A stretch of 43,454 bases of DNA, from positions 1 to 43,454 of the forward strand of contig JAWXBM010000061.1 in NCBI GenBank assembly GCA_034440115.1. The letters are read 5' to 3'. The position numbers were made by a program, and so were the translations under genes. Positions 41,294-43,454 of this stretch are shown in pieces. Position 1 is the stretch's first letter, and each line of letters opens with the position of its first letter. The DNA comes from JAWXBM01 sp034440115. GTDB taxonomy: Bacteria; Pseudomonadota; Gammaproteobacteria; Xanthomonadales; SZUA-36. Below the pieces are notes generated by a model, which was not told where the DNA came from, searched no databases, and worked only from the letters and a program-made list of their open reading frames with translations.

Positions 41294-41821
41294 ATGGACC
41301 CCAAAACAAACGACCACGAAACCAAAGATGCCATTCGGGTAGGCATTATCATGGGCTCGCGTTCCGACTGGGACACCATGCGTGCCGCGGCCGAAACCCT
41401 TGAAGCCTTGGGCATAGCGCACGAAACCTGCGTGGTGTCAGCCCATCGCACGCCCGATCGCATGTTCAAATATGCTGAGCAAGCTGCTGAACGTGGCCTG
41501 CAGGTGATTATTGCCGGTGCCGGCGGTGCAGCACATCTGCCCGGCATGGTGGCAGCCAAAACCTTAGTGCCCGTGCTGGGTGTGCCGGTGCAATCCAAAG
41601 CGCTGAGTGGCATGGATTCCTTGTTGTCCATCGTACAAATGCCGGCCGGCATTCCGGTAGGCACATTGGCCATAGGCGTTGCAGGGGCGACCAATGCGGC
41701 CTTACTGGCAGCAGCCATTATCGGCAATCACGACTCCCGCGTACGTGCAGCATTGCAGGTCTTTCGTGACGAACGTCGCGATAACGTGCTGGCTAATGCC
41801 GATCCATCTCAAGGAGCCTGA
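41294..41821 (+). CDS. purE: N5-carboxyaminoimidazole ribonucleotide mutase
   Basis: A 175-residue class I PurE that converts N5-CAIR to CAIR in purine synthesis. GIIMGSRSDWDTM near the N-terminus, the catalytic-loop SAHRTPDRM and GAGGAAHLPGM are all intact. GGAGG at 41281-41285 lies eight bases before the ATG at 41294. A TACAAT at 41248-41253 may be part of its promoter, though I find no clear -35. PurK follows 11 bases after the stop and makes its substrate, so the two form the usual purEK operon. Confidence 0.97.
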   Translation: MDPKTNDHETKDAIRVGIIMGSRSDWDTMRAAAETLEALGIAHETCVVSAHRTPDRMFKYAEQAAERGLQVIIAGAGGAAHLPGMVAAKTLVPVLGVPVQSKALSGMDSLLSIVQMPAGIPVGTLAIGVAGATNAALLAAAIIGNHDSRVRAALQVFRDERRDNVLANADPSQGA

Positions 41822-41832
41822 AGGCCAATCTG

Positions 41833-42975
41833 GTGACCCAATCCATGCATACAATTCGCACCGTTGGAATTCTCGGCGGCGGGCAACTGGCACGCATGCT
41901 GGCGCTGGCTGGAATTCCGCTGGGCCTGCAATTCCGCTTTCTGGATCCGGCAGCCGATGCTTGTGCCGCAGCGTTGGGCGAGTTGTTGCAGTCGGGCTTT
42001 GAAGATGTTGCTGCCGCGACTGAGCTGGGCCAATCAGTAGACGTTGCCACCTATGATTTTGAAAATATACCGGCGGAGAGTGCCAACGCTTTGTTGCAGC
42101 ACTGTGCGTTGTACCCGGGTGTAGCTGCCTTGCAGCAATGCCAGGACCGGTTGGTGGAAAAGACCCTGTTACAGGATCTGGATATTGCGGTAGCGCCTTT
42201 TGCTGCCGTCTCATCGCGTCCGGAATTACTGGCTGCAGTGGAACAACTGGGATTTCCCTGCGTGCTGAAAACCCGTCGGTTGGGCTATGACGGCAAGGGC
42301 CAGGCCATCCTGCGCCAGCCGGAAGATCTGGAACGTGGCTGGCAAAAGCTGGGTGGTAACGAGTTGATGCTCGAAGCCTTCGTGGCTTTTGACGCCGAAT
42401 GCTCACTGGTTTCGGTGTGCAACCAGCAAGGCGAAACCCGCGCCTGGCCGCTAACCCGCAATGTGCACAAAGACGGCGTGCTGATGCTCAGCCATCCCGG
42501 TAGCCTGAATGCTGGTTTGCAGGAACAGGCGGAGCAGATTGCCCAACGCTTGCTGAAGCATTTCGACTACGTAGGCGTGATGACCGTGGAGTTTTTTGTG
42601 TCCAAAGGGCAACTGATGGTCAATGAGATAGCGCCACGGGTGCACAATTCCGGCCATTGGACCATCGATGCCGCCAGTACCTCGCAATTCGAAAATCATT
42701 TGCGGGCGATTTGCGACCTGCCGCTGGGTTCGGTTGAGCAGCAGCGAGCCTGTCTGATGTTCAACTGGATTGGCCGGATTCCGGACTCCGCTGAATTGCT
42801 GTCCATCACCGATTTGCATTTGCACGACTACGGCAAAGCAGCCCGCCCGGGCCGCAAGCTGGGACATGCCACTTTGACGGCTACCACTGAGCAGGAATTA
42901 CAACAACGGAGTACCGCCCTGGCGGGTCAGTTGGGCGGCAACTGGCCTGCTTTGCTGACGCAGATCTGGGCCTGA
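41833..42975 (+). CDS. purK: N5-carboxyaminoimidazole ribonucleotide synthase
   Basis: A 380-residue ATP-grasp enzyme that carboxylates AIR with bicarbonate and ATP, supplying PurE. The N-terminal GILGGGQLARML, the ATP-grasp strand FPCVLKTRRLGYDGKGQ, EAFVAFDAECSLV and the metal-binding VNEIAPRVHNSGHWTID are standard PurK motifs. The ORF starts with GTG at 41833; an ATG at 41845 is a plausible alternative, since the first conserved strand begins at about residue 9. The purE-purK order is typical of gammaproteobacteria. The 136 bases after the stop hold nothing recognisable apart from a small TGCCTGAGGCA hairpin. Confidence 0.96.
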   Translation: MTQSMHTIRTVGILGGGQLARMLALAGIPLGLQFRFLDPAADACAAALGELLQSGFEDVAAATELGQSVDVATYDFENIPAESANALLQHCALYPGVAALQQCQDRLVEKTLLQDLDIAVAPFAAVSSRPELLAAVEQLGFPCVLKTRRLGYDGKGQAILRQPEDLERGWQKLGGNELMLEAFVAFDAECSLVSVCNQQGETRAWPLTRNVHKDGVLMLSHPGSLNAGLQEQAEQIAQRLLKHFDYVGVMTVEFFVSKGQLMVNEIAPRVHNSGHWTIDAASTSQFENHLRAICDLPLGSVEQQRACLMFNWIGRIPDSAELLSITDLHLHDYGKAARPGRKLGHATLTATTEQELQQRSTALAGQLGGNWPALLTQIWA

Positions 42976-43111
42976 TTCAAGCCACCAAGCCGTCCTCGAC
43001 ATTGCCGAATTATTCCAGACTGCCTGAGGCAGCACCGTCGCCATGACCATCGGCAGTGGGTTCAGCAGGCTCGTCTTGCTTCGCTTTCGCGGTCACTGCG
43101 GAGAAGAACTA

Positions 43112-43454
43112 ATGTTTGTTGAATGCCTTTTATTCCGGTCCGCTGCGCTGAGCGTGTTGTGTGCAGCAATGCTAATGGCTTGCTCCAAACCCGCATCGGA
43201 AAATGCTCCGGTAGCAGGTGCCAGCGATCAAACCACGGCAACCGTGGCAGAAGCGGCCATCAATTTCTCCATTCCCTTTGAAAAATACACGCTGGATAAC
43301 GGCCTGGAAGTGATCCTGCATCAGGATCATTCGGACCCGGTGGTGGCGGTCGCTTCGATTTTCCACGTGGGTTCCAATCGCGAGGTTCCGGGGCGGACTG
43401 GCTTTGCTCACTTCTTTGAGCATATGTCTTTCAATGATTCGGAAAACGTACCGC
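43112..43454 (+). CDS. M16-family zinc metallopeptidase, predicted lipoprotein (3' truncated by window)
   Basis: The start of a large M16 (insulinase/pitrilysin-like) peptidase, cut off by the end of the window after about 114 residues. ATG 43112 has GGAG eight bases upstream. The N-terminus is hydrophobic and ends LMACSKPASE, a lipobox, so the mature protein is probably a lipoprotein facing the periplasm. The first domain has YTLDNGLEVILHQD, then FHVGSNREVPGRTGFAHFFEHM, which holds the inverted zinc motif HFFEH. M16 enzymes of this type degrade peptides and oligopeptides. The rest of the first domain and the inactive second domain lie outside. Confidence 0.93.
   Translation, partial: MFVECLLFRSAALSVLCAAMLMACSKPASENAPVAGASDQTTATVAEAAINFSIPFEKYTLDNGLEVILHQDHSDPVVAVASIFHVGSNREVPGRTGFAHFFEHMSFNDSENVP

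Overview
The window reads as a continuous chromosomal segment of a gammaproteobacterium. The evidence is the ileS-lspA-ispH block followed by a Pseudomonas-like minor-pilin cluster, an adrenodoxin-type ferredoxin pair, a serA/D-2-hydroxyglutarate dehydrogenase divergon and purEK. The TonB-dependent receptor and spinster-like MFS pair resemble those of marine, Cellvibrionales-like lineages; that placement is inference. There are no phage genes, transposases, CRISPR arrays or rRNA genes.

Layout. 1-2208: 3' end of ileS, lspA and ispH. 2252-4726 (minus): pilV-pilW-pilX-pilE minor pilins, without pilY1 or fimT/fimU next to them. 4907-4982: tRNA-Thr(CGT) with its own promoter. 5157-6228: a small membrane protein and a CspA-family gene with a long leader and a strong terminator. 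6261-17334: an accessory catabolic region with a PHB-depolymerase-like esterase, acyl-CoA synthetase and TetR regulator on the minus strand. Divergent from these are an alpha/beta hydrolase, TonB receptor, MFS transporter, 3-hydroxybutyrate-dehydrogenase-like SDR and a second hydrolase, ending against a convergent aldehyde dehydrogenase. 17790-27991: a medium-chain acyl-CoA ligase, then soluble NAD-dependent molybdenum formate dehydrogenase (fdsG-fdsB-fdsA-fdhD-fdsD) with cofactor genes mobA-moaB-moeA. 28078-31494: SDR, MDR oxidoreductase and lipoprotein carboxylesterase. 31512-32929 (minus): a frameshifted secreted-protein gene and a stand-alone E2-type acyltransferase domain. 33095-34620: ferredoxin reductase and 2Fe-2S ferredoxin. 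34656-35111: an orphan FimT/GspH pseudopilin. 35532-37830: convergent exported PPP-type phosphatase and CotH-like protein. 37935-40726: serA and a D-2-hydroxyglutarate dehydrogenase-like gene. 40803-43454: a frameshifted Trm112-like gene, a tandem repeat, purE, purK and the start of an M16 metallopeptidase.

How the genes may work together. The depolymerase-like esterase, hydrolases, receptor, transporter, HBDH-like SDR and acyl-CoA synthetase would make a route for importing and oxidising hydroxyalkanoate-type esters; this is inferred from content. The fds cluster is a self-contained formate-oxidising NADH source with the genes for the last steps of its molybdenum cofactor. The exported phosphatase facing a CotH-like kinase-fold candidate is the most intriguing unexplained pair. 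Three genes (14132-14917, 31512-32154, 40803-41068) carry single-base-scale frameshifts. They could be real decay or assembly indels, and should be checked against reads before any biological reading.
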